A stretch of DNA of 64,000 nt from Vibrio marisflavi CECT 7928 (GTDB lineage Bacteria; Pseudomonadota; Gammaproteobacteria; Enterobacterales; Vibrionaceae). Under the pieces are notes generated by a model. That model ran no database searches and was not told the DNA's origin. It was given only the letters and a program-made list of their open reading frames with translations. A program made the translations under genes and the position numbers. Location: the NCBI RefSeq assembly GCF_921294215.1, contig NZ_CAKLDM010000002.1, forward strand, positions 1,798,001-1,862,000, written 5' to 3'. Positions 1-8,594 of the stretch are shown here, in pieces (position 1 is the first letter of the stretch; every line of letters starts with the position of its first letter).

Positions 1-388
1 TTTTTACAGTATTGCAAAGTGTGGGCTATTTTGAACTATCTTGAAGCACGTAATTTTGTCTTTTATCAATAAAACTCACTATTTTCTATACCTTTGCCAC
101 AAAAAAGATACCGAGAGTTCTATATCTAGTCTGAAATTCTGATTTTCTGCTCAAGTTGCATGAGTAAGATGTGAGACTTTGCCAACCAACGAGTCTGATT
201 TCTAATCGAATTAGTTTCTGATGGCTGTAGATTATAGGCTATTTAGGGTTGCTGACATGTAGGTTTTAAGGGCTTATGAGCAATTAAGCAGAGTCTTAGT
301 AACCAGCGGGACCGCTGGATAATTTGGAGGCAATCACGAGTGAGTATATTTAAGTGCTATAAATATGGCTTAGTTTGCAAACATCAAA
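1..388. other. gene-free stretch downstream of ffs
   Basis: No convincing coding region was found here; the reading frames are short and lack family signatures. A compact perfect inverted repeat, CCAGCGG-GA-CCGCTGG, lies at 302-317. The 10-bp palindrome GTTTGCAAAC lies at 373-382, close to the SRP RNA terminator. The stretch may hold the end of a neighbouring transcript's leader, but nothing here shows that. Confidence 0.4.
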
Positions 389-499
389 AAGGGTGGAAGC
401 CCCAGCCACATCCCGGCACACAAGTCACACGCTGCGGCTGCTTCCTTCCGGACCTGACCGAGTTCACGAGCTATTGTTGCGGGAGGACCAGGGCCTCCA
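389..499 (-). ncRNA. ffs: signal recognition particle RNA (4.5S)
   Basis: This is the small bacterial SRP RNA, partner of Ffh in co-translational targeting of membrane proteins. Read on the minus strand it contains the near-invariant apical core GGTCCGGAAGGAAGCAGC and, further on, GTGTGCCGGGATGTGGCTGG, both diagnostic of 4.5S RNA. The two ends (GGAGGCCC near 499 and CCACCC near 391) can close the terminal stem. Length is about 110 nt, matching the roughly 114-nt enterobacterial form. The 3' end is followed by TTTTT. The ends are estimated from pairing. A plus-strand frame over the same DNA is only a shadow. Confidence 0.95.
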
Positions 500-620
500 T
501 AGATTTGGTTTCAAAAGCGTTGTACGCTCAAGAAGTGGGAAGGATTATCAGGGATACTGCCATCCAATGCAAGGGCTTACAGCGGAATTTATGTAATTTT
601 ACAACTAAGTGATTATCAAA

Positions 621-655
621 TGCTCAAATTAGATATTTTCTATCTAACTTGAGCA
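621..655 (-). terminator. long hairpin terminator of the 678-1418 gene
   Basis: Arms 621-635 and 641-655 form a 15-bp stem with one mismatch and a 5-nt loop, just past the stop of the minus-strand membrane-protein gene. The T run after it on the minus strand is short, so termination strength is uncertain. Confidence 0.6.
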
Positions 656-677
656 CTTCTTCGTTGGTAGCGGGCTG

Positions 678-1418
678 TTACAACTCTTCATTTTCTTCTT
701 CAGCACGCAAGATATAGTCGGTCATCCAAGCTGTGGCAAGCAAGCAAAACCATACGACAAAAACAGGGCTTGGCACATCAACATCAGGGGCGACCACAAG
801 AGAAGCGAAGGCTATAGTCGGCAAGACCCAACAGAGTAATTCATTCCAGCCAGCAAACTTCGGTTTTATATAGCTTTCCATAGACGCGATGATTGCAATG
901 AAGCCTATCGACACAACCGCCGCAAAACCTAAGCCTGCGACCCAAAGAGGAAGAACAAGTAATAAAGCCCACCACCTTCTCATATTGGTTGGCTTCCAAT
1001 TATTCGCTGCCCACCAAATAGCAACCACCGATAATGTTTGAATTGCGGTCATCATTGCACTTCCCCCTAACTTACCGGAAGATTGGGTTACCATAAGGCC
1101 AATTTGCAATGTGACGACTATTAATGCTGCAGTCCACACAACACCAATACTGCTTCTCTTAGAAAAAATCACCATCAGCAGAGGCATTATGATCCACACA
1201 CTCACCGAGACCGAGGCGGGTTGATTGGGCAAAGTAAACCCATATGCTATCATTCCTGCAAGTAGAACGGTGCTAGCAATTCTCCGTTCGGATAGAACCC
1301 ATAGCGCTGGAATTAGCATGGCTAATACTGGGACATCACCTTCTCCAAGCGCTATCGCTCGTGAACAAATAATGACAAGAAAAGCTGTTGCTAAAAACTG
1401 AAACATTGATAATACCAT
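678..1418 (-). CDS. uncharacterised polytopic membrane protein
   Basis: The 246-aa product is very hydrophobic, with about seven likely membrane segments spread along its length and an acidic C-terminal tail (AEEENEEL). I do not recognise a family signature, catalytic motif or signal peptide beyond the first hydrophobic segment. The start is supported by an AAGGAGAGG ribosome site six bases before ATG. It is divergent from the alkyltransferase-like gene at 1471, with a gap of about 50 bp that must hold both promoters, and ends before a long hairpin. It is probably an inner-membrane protein of unknown function. Confidence 0.7.
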   Translation of the reverse strand: MVLSMFQFLATAFLVIICSRAIALGEGDVPVLAMLIPALWVLSERRIASTVLLAGMIAYGFTLPNQPASVSVSVWIIMPLLMVIFSKRSSIGVVWTAALIVVTLQIGLMVTQSSGKLGGSAMMTAIQTLSVVAIWWAANNWKPTNMRRWWALLLVLPLWVAGLGFAAVVSIGFIAIIASMESYIKPKFAGWNELLCWVLPTIAFASLVVAPDVDVPSPVFVVWFCLLATAWMTDYILRAEEENEEL

Positions 1419-1470
1419 TCCCTCTCCTTAGACCTTTCCGTGGTAACTTTTGAATTAGGACTTTTTTAGT

Positions 1471-1773
1471 ATGGACCAATTTTTACAGCAGATCCTGCTA
1501 GTAATCTCTCAAATTCCCCAAGGGAAAGTAACCACTTACGGGGAAATTGCACGTATGGCAGGATATCCGGGCTATGCGCGGCACGTTGGAAAGGCGCTAG
1601 GAAATTTACCAGAAGGCAGTAAGTTACCTTGGTTTCGAGTCATTAACAGTCAAGGAAAAATCTCATTGACAGGTGAAAATGCTGCTCGGCAAAAAAGCTT
1701 ACTAGAGCTCGATGGAATAAAGGTTAATGAAAATGGGAAAGTTCAATTAAACCAATACAAATGGCAACCATAG
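1471..1773 (+). CDS. alkyltransferase-like protein (ATL), MGMT fold without catalytic Cys
   Basis: The 100-aa protein matches the DNA-binding domain of O6-methylguanine-DNA methyltransferase: GKVTTYGEIA near residues 18-27 and the active-site strip at 53-57. There the catalytic Cys of PCHRV is replaced by Trp (PWFRV, W54). That change is the hallmark of ATL proteins such as E. coli YbaZ, which bind O6-alkylguanine lesions without repairing them and hand them to nucleotide excision repair. Length is typical for a stand-alone ATL. No clear Shine-Dalgarno sequence precedes the ATG. It is a single gene between a divergent membrane protein and the PilZ gene. Confidence 0.9.
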   Translation: MDQFLQQILLVISQIPQGKVTTYGEIARMAGYPGYARHVGKALGNLPEGSKLPWFRVINSQGKISLTGENAARQKSLLELDGIKVNENGKVQLNQYKWQP

Positions 1774-1890
1774 CAATAGTATGTATTAGATAACATCGGA
1801 AAACTGCTCACAAATACGATAATTTTTTAGTCAAATATTCTAAGTTTGTCGTATCTTTTAATTAGGCTTAATTAGAAAGAAAAGTAAACG

Positions 1891-2679
1891 ATGACTCAGT
1901 TAGCGCATAATTCCGGATCTGATGCTAAACAAAATAGTGTTGACTCAAACACAGAGAAGGAAAAAGCCGAAAACTTGACTGAAAAAGCTTCATCTAGAGA
2001 AACTACCCCAATGAAAGGTGAAGACGCGCTTGCACTGGTTTCTCCACTCAGTGACTTTGCATTTTATGTTGCTGCGCCTAAACAAAAACCTATAAAGTGC
2101 CGTTCAAAATACGTTGGTATGCACTCAAAGAATTACGTCTTATTCGAAACCCCGGACATCACACAAGAACAATTTCAGCTCTACTTTCAAAAGGGTAATC
2201 CGATAAAGTGTTGCGCTCTATCTCAACGGGGTGAAGGTGCAAGAATTTATTTTAGAAGCAAACTAGCATTCATTATGCCGATTGAAGGGTCGGGAAAAAG
2301 CATCGTTTTTGTCGCTTTGCCTCGCACTGCAGATGTTGTGTTTGGACTACGCTCTGAAGCTCGCCTTGAAATTGCGATCCCAGGTGTCGCTAACCCAGCT
2401 CAAGACAATTACGAGTGTGAGATTAGAGACTTTTCGACAAATGGCTGTCAAGTCGTCATTGATATAGAAAGCAGTAACTACAAATTAGGCGATACCATTG
2501 ATATCAAACTTAGCAACGAAGATGAAGAAACTGTCTTGCAAGGCACCATAAAAAACAAAAAGCGCAGTAATCAGTATTGGAAGTATGGTGTGCAGTTCAG
2601 TGAGGAAAGCTGTGAAACTTCTGCAGAATTGCTGGAGCGGTTGTCATTTGATGAAGGCTTAAGTCGATACCACCTTTAA
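1891..2679 (+). CDS. PilZ-domain c-di-GMP receptor, YcgR-like layout
   Basis: The 262-aa protein has a low-complexity polar N-terminus (1-45), a beta-rich YcgR-type N-terminal region (about 48-150) and a C-terminal PilZ domain. Both halves of the PilZ c-di-GMP site are present: RxxxR as RSEAR at 154-158 and DxSxxG as DFSTNG at 180-185. Binding is therefore expected to be intact. Such proteins act as c-di-GMP-dependent brakes or effectors of motility or matrix production. It stands alone, so its partner is not given by context, although a flagellar/chemotaxis block lies elsewhere in the window. It ends before a convergent hairpin. Confidence 0.88.
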   Translation: MTQLAHNSGSDAKQNSVDSNTEKEKAENLTEKASSRETTPMKGEDALALVSPLSDFAFYVAAPKQKPIKCRSKYVGMHSKNYVLFETPDITQEQFQLYFQKGNPIKCCALSQRGEGARIYFRSKLAFIMPIEGSGKSIVFVALPRTADVVFGLRSEARLEIAIPGVANPAQDNYECEIRDFSTNGCQVVIDIESSNYKLGDTIDIKLSNEDEETVLQGTIKNKKRSNQYWKYGVQFSEESCETSAELLERLSFDEGLSRYHL

Positions 2680-2710
2680 CCATTTTAGACATGAGCTCTC
2701 CCTAAATTAA

Positions 2711-2732
2711 CAAAGGAGCCAAGGCTCCTTTG
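2711..2732. terminator. convergent hairpin between PilZ and OMP genes
   Basis: A perfect 10-bp inverted repeat (arms 2711-2720 and 2723-2732, loop AA) sits between two convergent genes and can serve either strand. It has no long U tract on the plus side, so strength is uncertain. Confidence 0.6.
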
Positions 2733-2748
2733 CCTCTATAACAACGAC

Positions 2749-3243
2749 TTAACCGAAGTGGAAGCTGGAGTTGATCGTAACAGAGTGAAGGTCATCTTCT
2801 CTCATATCGTAGAGGTTGTAACCTAAGCCTAGAGAAAATCTTTCATTGAAATGGTATTCAGCGCCAAAGCCATACATAGGAGCTGCATGATTCTCTTTAT
2901 AGCCATTTTCGCCAGTCACACTGTAATCATCGATGCCTACTCGTACATATAAGTTGTAAGGGCCAATATCTACATTCGGACGCACTGCTAAGTATCTCGC
3001 TCTAACTTTTATATCTTTGTTGGTATTGTCATAACCTGAGTCATCAAACTTTCCGTTGAACTGATAACCTGCTTCAACACCAATATTAGGCGTAACACTT
3101 GTTCCAATGTGAAAGCCATATGTTGCAGAAGAGTCGTTGCCTAAATTAGCCACACCAATTTGAGAACCACCGTAAAACCTTGTATCAGCGCTAGCTGCTG
3201 CCGAGACTGAAAGTAGTGTTAATACGATTAGGGCTTTTTTCAT
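2749..3243 (-). CDS. small outer-membrane beta-barrel protein
   Basis: The 164-aa precursor begins with a Sec signal peptide (KKALIVLTLLSVSAAASA, cleavage near residue 19). It continues with alternating polar and aromatic strands such as FYGGSQIGVANLG, NLYVRVGIDDYSV and FSLGLGYNLYDM. It ends in a strand closing with SSFHFG, typical of an OmpA/OmpX-like eight-strand barrel. Function is unknown; such porin-like proteins mediate adhesion, integrity or phage binding. It lies downstream of a second barrel gene in the same direction, with 202 bp between them containing inverted repeats, so it probably has its own promoter. Confidence 0.78.
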   Translation of the reverse strand: MKKALIVLTLLSVSAAASADTRFYGGSQIGVANLGNDSSATYGFHIGTSVTPNIGVEAGYQFNGKFDDSGYDNTNKDIKVRARYLAVRPNVDIGPYNLYVRVGIDDYSVTGENGYKENHAAPMYGFGAEYHFNERFSLGLGYNLYDMREDDLHSVTINSSFHFG

Positions 3244-3274
3244 TACAAACCTTCTTTGATTAGAAAAATAAGAC

Positions 3275-3290
3275 TATCGATATGTCGATA
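3275..3290. promoter_or_regulatory. short palindrome TATCGA-TATG-TCGATA
   Basis: A perfect 6-bp inverted repeat lies about 32-47 bp upstream of the start of the barrel gene at 3243, where a promoter or operator would be expected. No regulator can be named. Confidence 0.35.
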
Positions 3291-3386
3291 ACGTCAAAGG
3301 AGGCATATTGTAAAGACTGGTAAATGTTCACTCTAGGGTTACCAATACCCATTAAATGTCAATAATGTCAACATCTTGTCATCAGA

Positions 3387-3415
3387 ATGTCTTGTAAGTA
3401 ATGTATACAAGACAT
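3387..3415. promoter_or_regulatory. 10-bp inverted repeat between two OMP genes
   Basis: The arms ATGTCTTGTA (3387-3396) and TACAAGACAT (3406-3415) are exact complements around a 9-nt spacer. The same gap carries repeated AATGTC units (3355-3370). It lies after the stop of the 3446 gene and upstream of the 3243 gene. No U tract follows on the minus strand, so an operator is at least as likely as a terminator. Confidence 0.45.
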
Positions 3416-3445
3416 GAATTTTAGTGAATAAGGAATAGGATCGAG

Positions 3446-4063
3446 CTAGTAGAACTCGTAATGTATGCTGAACATAAAATTGTCGACTACAGGAACAAAC
3501 TCGTTGGTATTATCTGCGTTGACAGACTTGTCTCCGAAGTAGTGCGTTACCGAAGCTTGTAAACTAAGAGCTTCATCTAGGCTGTACCTCACCCCAACGC
3601 CAACCAATGGTTTAAAGGCTCCGTCATCTGTCTTCGTGTTGGTACTTGCGTCAGTAACATCAGACATCATATACGCCATACCAGCTTTTCCAAACATACT
3701 CCAAAGCTCATCTACTCGGTAATAGACCTTTCCTGCGAGATCAACTGAAGAGCCTCGAACCTTGTACTCATCCGTGTTTGTATACTGAAAGGTCGCATCA
3801 CCGAAGTTGGTATAACCCACTTCTAAACCACCTTCCATTTCCATCGCTATAGGTTGCGAATAACCCACAGCAATTCGGCTAGAGACGTGTGACTCAGTGG
3901 TGTTGTTAAAACCTGTGTGCGGTATCGTTTGTACAGCACTGCCCAGTCCTCCCTCAAAATAGAGAGTTTCGGCGTTGGCTGAGGTCGAAACAAGCCCAAA
4001 TATAGCTGCGCCCACGCACACCGAGCTTATTACCTTTTTAACGATACCCCATTGTTTCATCAT
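3446..4063 (-). CDS. OmpA-like outer-membrane beta-barrel protein
   Basis: The 205-aa precursor has a signal peptide (cleavage likely after ANA at about residue 31). The mature protein is made of amphipathic strands, for example LYFEGGLGSAVQ, MEGGLEVGYTNFG and LVGVGVRYSLDEALSLQASV. The last strand, FMFSIHYEFY, ends in an aromatic residue, the usual signal for outer-membrane insertion by the Bam machinery. Size and pattern fit the OmpA-like/OMP_b-brl group. No peptidoglycan-binding OmpA C-terminal domain is present. Two starts one codon apart (MM) are possible. Function is unknown. Confidence 0.78.
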   Translation of the reverse strand: MMKQWGIVKKVISSVCVGAAIFGLVSTSANAETLYFEGGLGSAVQTIPHTGFNNTTESHVSSRIAVGYSQPIAMEMEGGLEVGYTNFGDATFQYTNTDEYKVRGSSVDLAGKVYYRVDELWSMFGKAGMAYMMSDVTDASTNTKTDDGAFKPLVGVGVRYSLDEALSLQASVTHYFGDKSVNADNTNEFVPVVDNFMFSIHYEFY

Positions 4064-4156
4064 GACACCACTGATAAGAAATTAACCACGCGATTGTAAA
4101 GTATACACTCATTTATGCAAATAAACTGAACAACCCAAACTCATCACGGAATCTCG

Positions 4157-5119
4157 TTAACCACAGACACTGCGGTAGAAATACTTTTCACAAAACCGTT
4201 CATCCACTTTCCTAACAAGCATTGCTATGATTGAAACGAGAACAACAGCGAACACTAACCTTCCCCAGAAAATGGCATAAAAGTCAGCGCCAATCATTAA
4301 AATCAAAACAGTGTCTTCTATTAAACTGTGCAAAAGATTTAGCAGCATCACCGCAGTAAACACATCTCTTGCCGGTATGTGACCTTTTTTTGCCTCGTTG
4401 ATCAATAAGCCGCCACCGAAAGATATACCCAGAGTTACTCCGATGATGGTCAGATTCGTCGCCTCACGACTGATACCTAATACTCTAAATAATGGACTCA
4501 GCAATATCGCCATAAGCTTTTCGATCCCCAGCAGCTTAAGCACTTTAAGGGCAAATAACAAAACAGAGACCACAGCCATTATCATGAATAGGCTTTCAAC
4601 CTGCCCTAATAGCCAGTTAGACCAATGAGGGTCAGTGATTGAATCCGGTTGCCACAGTACAATTGCTGGTTGATCTAAATAGTTGCCATACTGATAAATC
4701 AAATGAAGTATCCAACCAAATAGTAGGCTGCCTCCCACTCGCAACAAAATAGTGCTCCACCAGCTAACACCTGCTTTCTTGGCAACGGCACCTTCAATTG
4801 GTATCGAGTGAGCTAGTAACATCATACTGCCTAAAACGGACGCTTGAGCAATGGTAAGAGGTACACCTAAATTGAGCAGTACAGCAACACCCGCATAGTT
4901 ATTCGTTAGTAGTGCCGTAGCCCAAACAATGCCCATTTCACTAGGTAAACCAACAAGACTCATTATGGGGTGTAAGGCATGACTCAATACGTCAATACCG
5001 CCGATCTCCTCGAACAGCTTCATCAAGAAAATGATAGGAATCATAATTTTGAAAAGGGTCAGTGTTACTTCAAAAATCTCTTTTCCTAGCTCTCTAAAAA
5101 ATAGGCTCAGTCGTTTCAC
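4157..5119 (-). CDS. nucleoside-recognition (Gate) domain membrane protein
   Basis: The 320-aa polytopic protein carries two copies of the nucleoside-recognition/Gate-type module. N-terminal: FKIMIPIIFLMKLFEEIGG followed by ALLTNNYAGVAVLLNLG. C-terminal: LSPLFRVLGISREATNLTIIG followed by GISFGGGLLINEAKKG. This layout is shared with SpmA/SpmB and YjiG/YjiH-type proteins, whose substrates are mostly undefined; nucleoside or purine movement is suspected by family name only. It is divergent from an Lrp-type regulator whose gene starts 154 bp away, so it may be that regulator's target. Confidence 0.75.
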   Translation of the reverse strand: MKRLSLFFRELGKEIFEVTLTLFKIMIPIIFLMKLFEEIGGIDVLSHALHPIMSLVGLPSEMGIVWATALLTNNYAGVAVLLNLGVPLTIAQASVLGSMMLLAHSIPIEGAVAKKAGVSWWSTILLRVGGSLLFGWILHLIYQYGNYLDQPAIVLWQPDSITDPHWSNWLLGQVESLFMIMAVVSVLLFALKVLKLLGIEKLMAILLSPLFRVLGISREATNLTIIGVTLGISFGGGLLINEAKKGHIPARDVFTAVMLLNLLHSLIEDTVLILMIGADFYAIFWGRLVFAVVLVSIIAMLVRKVDERFCEKYFYRSVCG

Positions 5120-5209
5120 GTCACTCTCCTAATCCTTGTTTTTGTTCTACCTAAAATTCTACATATCTCGCCACTGTTAAAGTTTCTTTAAACAAAGGTC
5201 TAAGTAGTC

Positions 5210-5243
5210 AATATTTCTTTTTTCTCCTATATTGAGAAATATT
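5210..5243. promoter_or_regulatory. inverted repeat in the Lrp/Gate divergent promoter region
   Basis: AATATTTC (5210-5217) and GAAATATT (5236-5243) are exact complements separated by 18 bp, in the gap between the two divergent genes and 30-60 bp before the Lrp-type start. AT-rich spaced repeats of this kind are typical operators for Lrp/AsnC proteins. Autoregulation plus control of the Gate-domain gene is inferred. Confidence 0.45.
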
Positions 5244-5272
5244 CAGTCCTAAAATTATAGATATAAGAAATC

Positions 5273-5740
5273 ATGCAACTCGACCGACTCGACATCGCCA
5301 TTTTGAAGCACCTACAAAAAAATAATCGCATCGCCAACAACGAACTGGCAGACAAAGTTGGATTGTCAGCACCAGCGTGCTTAAAACGCGTAAAACGCTT
5401 GAGAGAGGAGAACATTATTGTCGGCGATGTATCGATTCTGAACCCTGAACTTGCAGGTAACACCATGACATTGATTGTTTCAGTAGAAATGGAAAGAGAT
5501 CGCGCAGATCTTTACCAACGATTTAGGCAATCGATGGCTGAAGCTTCACAAGTCACCCAATGTTATCAAGTTTCTGGCAACTACGACTTTTTGCTCATTG
5601 TTTGTGTAAAAGACATCCAAGGCTATGAACACTTCGTCGAGCGCGTATTGCACACTCAACTCAATATCCGAAAGTTCCACACTTCCGTCTCTCTAAGAAC
5701 GGTTAAGTTTTCCACGGAGATTGAGTTGAGCGAGAAGTGA
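5273..5740 (+). CDS. Lrp/AsnC-family transcriptional regulator
   Basis: The 155-aa protein opens with the family's DNA-binding domain: LDRLDIAILKHLQKNNRI followed by a helix-turn-helix, ELADKVGLSAPACLKRVKRL (about residues 25-45). A C-terminal RAM/ligand-binding domain includes VTQCYQVSGNYDFLL. The length is typical. Members form octamers that respond to amino acids. The divergent neighbour at 4157 and the inverted repeat in the shared gap suggest local control. It is not Lrp itself, judged by its divergent sequence. The effector is unknown. Confidence 0.9.
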   Translation: MQLDRLDIAILKHLQKNNRIANNELADKVGLSAPACLKRVKRLREENIIVGDVSILNPELAGNTMTLIVSVEMERDRADLYQRFRQSMAEASQVTQCYQVSGNYDFLLIVCVKDIQGYEHFVERVLHTQLNIRKFHTSVSLRTVKFSTEIELSEK

Positions 5741-5761
5741 GTTATCAATTGTAGGGTATTG

Positions 5762-5791
5762 TTTGAAGAACATACGCCTACGTTCTTCAAA
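5762..5791. terminator. bidirectional hairpin terminator
   Basis: Perfect 10-bp arms TTTGAAGAAC (5762-5771) and GTTCTTCAAA (5782-5791) lie between the convergent Lrp-type and DUF218 genes. Confidence 0.6.
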
Positions 5792-5820
5792 ATCACCTAA
5801 ACAAAAGCCTAGACTGCGCT

Positions 5821-6549
5821 CTAAATTACTGAAGACGTCCAATTTTTCAGCATATTCCAGCACAAACCTAAATATTCATGAAAAGCCTTTCTGGTATTAG
5901 AGATTGCATCTCCATTGGGAACTGAAAGAAGCTGGGGACTATTTCCTGACATTGGTACTTCAGTTGGTGCGGGAATTGGGTGTAGACCTTCTTTGAGGAA
6001 GATACTCATTGCTCTAGGCATGTGATACGCCGAAGTCACCAAAATAAAAGGCTCATTCCCAATTAACCTCTTAATATTCTGCGCTTCTTCGCGTGTATCT
6101 CGCGGTTTGCTTTGGATAAGTATATCTTTTTTAGGTATACCTATACTTACCAGCTTGTTCGCGTTCAATATCGCTTCCGGAATATCAAGGCCTGGTGCAG
6201 CATAACCCGAAGTTATAATTTTCGTACCATGTAAATGATGAAATAGCCGAATAGCTTCATAGGCTCTTCCATTGAAGTCACCGCCAAGCAGTAAGATATA
6301 TTTCGCATCAATATGGGCGTAGCTATTCAAAGTCAATGGTGGATAAGCTGTCTCCAATGGTTCTATAAGAGAATTAGATATAGGAGCATACCCAATTAAA
6401 AACAACCAGATAAATGAGACTGTCAAAAATACTTTTGCTTTTTTGTAACTCTGCCTATAGAGAAACCAAAGTCCTAAAAATAGTAGAAGTAGCCCAATAG
6501 AAAAAGGCATTAAAAATGCCGATATCACTTTTTTTAAAATAAAACCCAT
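5821..6549 (-). CDS. DUF218 (YdcF/ElyC-type) membrane-anchored protein
   Basis: The 242-aa protein has two N-terminal membrane segments (about residues 9-28 and 38-58) followed by a soluble DUF218 domain. Marks are ILLLGGDFNGRAYEAIRLFHHL, KIITSGYAAPG, SKPRDTREEAQNIKRLIG and LVTSAYHMPRAMSIFLKEG. The topology and order match E. coli ElyC (YcbC), which acts in envelope biogenesis at the undecaprenyl-phosphate step, but SanA and YdcF share the domain. The exact role is uncertain. The gene is monocistronic and convergent with the Lrp-type gene. Confidence 0.8.
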   Translation of the reverse strand: MGFILKKVISAFLMPFSIGLLLLFLGLWFLYRQSYKKAKVFLTVSFIWLFLIGYAPISNSLIEPLETAYPPLTLNSYAHIDAKYILLLGGDFNGRAYEAIRLFHHLHGTKIITSGYAAPGLDIPEAILNANKLVSIGIPKKDILIQSKPRDTREEAQNIKRLIGNEPFILVTSAYHMPRAMSIFLKEGLHPIPAPTEVPMSGNSPQLLSVPNGDAISNTRKAFHEYLGLCWNMLKNWTSSVI

Positions 6550-6693
6550 GATTCCTCTTCATATATGGTTATTTTGCAAACGGAAGACAAAGCCCCAGTT
6601 TACTATTGCCAAAACAAAGCGATACAAGATTTAGAAAAATACTAGACAAAAATCAATCGACTGTTTCATATTGAGGATAGGGGCTCCTTTAGA

Positions 6694-7134
6694 CTACACG
6701 CCCCTCGGGTGATTCAAGATATGATCTTCCCAATCAACCACATCAATTTCATAGACAACTTTGTTGCGAACGCTTTCTCCCGCTGCGTGCATGGCAGATT
6801 TAGAGCCAGTAAGAAGTGGGTGCCATTCAGGTAAAGGTTTGTTTTCAGAGAGTAATCGATATGCGCATGTATCTGGCAACCAATTGAACTCAGGAATTGT
6901 TTCGCGAGTGAGCTTTAGACACTCTTCACCAGATTCAAAACGATTCGGGTAATCCTTACAAGAGCAGGTTTTGCTGTTTAACCAACTGCAAGCTACATTG
7001 GTGTAATAAAGCTCGTCAGTATCTTCGTCTACAAGCTTGTGTAAACAGCACTTTCCACAGCCATCACAAAGAGATTCCCACTCTTCATCGTTCATCTGCT
7101 CTAGTGATTTTGACTGCCAAAATGGTGTGCTCAT
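6694..7134 (-). CDS. YcgN-type Cys-cluster protein (UPF0260)
   Basis: I start this at the internal ATG giving [16 protein letters not shown] (146 aa), because the upstream extension to 7200 has no family resemblance and would run into the promoter of the divergent gene. Marks of the YkgJ/YcgN zinc- or iron-chelating family are [12 protein letters not shown] near the N-terminus, [18 protein letters not shown] in the middle, and the end WHPLLTGSK...[12 protein letters not shown], which matches E. coli YcgN closely. The biochemical role is unknown. It is divergent from a second, smaller Cys-cluster gene at 7280. Confidence 0.85.
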   Translation of the reverse strand: MSTPFWQSKSLEQMNDEEWESLCDGCGKCCLHKLVDEDTDELYYTNVACSWLNSKTCSCKDYPNRFESGEECLKLTRETIPEFNWLPDTCAYRLLSENKPLPEWHPLLTGSKSAMHAAGESVRNKVVYEIDVVDWEDHILNHPRGV

Positions 7135-7279
7135 ATGCCTTGTTTCTTTGAGTAGTGTAATTACGCTTGGCTTTATAACTCTCCACACGTAAAAGTGCAA
7201 GCCACACTTTTATAGTTAAGTTTACGTCTTGAGCTATTTTTTGCTAGTATTCGCACCCTTTAGAAATACGAGAAAAGTT

Positions 7280-7540
7280 ATGGATTGTCGCCTAGGTTGC
7301 GGAGCTTGCTGTATTGCTCCAAGCATTTCTACCCCGATTCCCGGGATGCCAAATGGCAAACCAGCGGGAGAGCGCTGCGTACAATTGAATGAAGATAATT
7401 TGTGTCGTCTGTTTGGAAAGCCGGAACGACCTAAAGTCTGTCTTAGCTTTAAACCGTGTGCAGATGTTTGTGGTAGTACAAATGAAAGTGCGCTGGAAAC
7501 CCTGCTCGAATTAGAATCGGTGACTAAAGCCAGCGCATAA
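7280..7540 (+). CDS. small YkgJ-family Cys-cluster protein
   Basis: Starting at ATG 7280 gives 86 aa: MDCRLGCGACCIAPSIST, then CVQLNEDNLCRLFGKPERPKVCLSFKPCADVCG. The CxxxCGACC and later Cys residues fit the zinc/iron-chelating YkgJ family. The longer frame from 7229 adds a hydrophobic stretch unlike the family and overlaps the likely promoter, so I reject it. Function is unknown. Two different members of one Cys-cluster family sit head to head here, which suggests a shared regulatory region. Confidence 0.82.
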   Translation: MDCRLGCGACCIAPSISTPIPGMPNGKPAGERCVQLNEDNLCRLFGKPERPKVCLSFKPCADVCGSTNESALETLLELESVTKASA

Positions 7541-7566
7541 GCTTCCTTTTGCCACCGTAATGAGCG

Positions 7567-8166
7567 TTATAGCTTCTGTCGCCCTAATAAAGAGTGAGAA
7601 AGTGTTGTGCCATCTACGAGCTCAAGCTCTCCACCAACGGGAACACCATGAGCAATTCGTGATGCGCTCACTTCATGAACTTTGCATAAGTCAGCGATAT
7701 AGTACGCCGTTGCTTCACCTTCAACGGTAGGGTTTGTGGCAAGAATGACTTCTGAGATATCCCCTTGCCTAAGGCGATAGTCAAGAACATCTAATCCAAT
7801 ATCACTTGGCCCTACCCCATCTAGCGGCGATAAATGTCCCATCAGTACAAAATACCGACCTGAATACTGGCCTGTTGCCTCAACCGCAGCAATATCTGCA
7901 GGGCTTTCAACAACGCAAATTTGGCCATTTTCTTGTCTTTTAGGGTTGGTACAAATATGACAAACGTCTTGTTCAGTAAATGTTCGACACTCTGAGCAGT
8001 GACCAATTTCGGTCATCGCTTTGTTCAGTGCATCAGCCAACAGAAGGCCGCCTTGTCGATCTCGCTGCAATAAATGAAAGGCCATACGTTGTGCTGACTT
8101 GGGACCAACCCCAGGTAAACAACGTAAGGCCTCCATTAACTGCTCCAGCATGTGACTGGTACGCAT
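7567..8166 (-). CDS. recR: recombination mediator RecR
   Basis: RecR acts with RecF/RecO to load RecA on gapped DNA. The 199-aa protein has the N-terminal helix-hairpin-helix region ([20 protein letters not shown]), a four-Cys zinc site (C57, C60, C69, C72) and a Toprim domain starting at [17 protein letters not shown], with [30 protein letters not shown] following. Length equals the family norm. It is the last gene of an apt-dnaX-ybaB-recR order conserved in gammaproteobacteria, 24 bp after ybaB. Confidence 0.97.
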   Translation of the reverse strand: MRTSHMLEQLMEALRCLPGVGPKSAQRMAFHLLQRDRQGGLLLADALNKAMTEIGHCSECRTFTEQDVCHICTNPKRQENGQICVVESPADIAAVEATGQYSGRYFVLMGHLSPLDGVGPSDIGLDVLDYRLRQGDISEVILATNPTVEGEATAYYIADLCKVHEVSASRIAHGVPVGGELELVDGTTLSHSLLGRQKL

Positions 8167-8190
8167 TCAATAGATACTTTATCTAATGAA

Positions 8191-8520
8191 TTAGAAAGGC
8201 ATTTTCATACCAGGTGGTAGCTGCATTCCACCTGTTACTGATGCCATTTTCTCTTTCTGTGTCTCTTCTACGCGACGTGCTGCATCATTAAATGCCGCTG
8301 CGATAAGGTCTTCAAGCATTTCCTTATCATCTTCCATCAGGCTTTCGTCGATATCAACACGACGAACGCTGTGGCTGCCAGTAATGGTGACTTTTACAAG
8401 TCCAGCTCCAGATTCACCTGTTACTTCCATATTCGCGATTTCTTCTTGAAGCTTTTGCATTTGCTCTTGCATTTGCTGGGCTTGCTTCATTAGATTGCCC
8501 ATGCCACCTTTACCAAACAT
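8191..8520 (-). CDS. ybaB: YbaB/EbfC nucleoid-associated protein
   Basis: The 109-aa protein starts [20 protein letters not shown] and contains the conserved [18 protein letters not shown]. It ends in the Met/Pro-rich tail ([13 protein letters not shown]) seen in gammaproteobacterial YbaB. The family forms tweezer-like dimers that bind DNA; EbfC in Borrelia is the best-studied member. It lies between dnaX and recR, as in E. coli. Confidence 0.96.
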   Translation of the reverse strand: MFGKGGMGNLMKQAQQMQEQMQKLQEEIANMEVTGESGAGLVKVTITGSHSVRRVDIDESLMEDDKEMLEDLIAAAFNDAARRVEETQKEKMASVTGGMQLPPGMKMPF

Positions 8521-8594
8521 GTTTATCTCTCTGATTTACTGGTTATGTCCTGTTTATGGGGTAGAACACTTCAATTTTCAACCCCACAAATTAT

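Noticed and set aside
340..612. Plus-strand open frames over the SRP RNA
   Set aside because: They overlap an unmistakable ffs gene on the opposite strand and have no protein family features.
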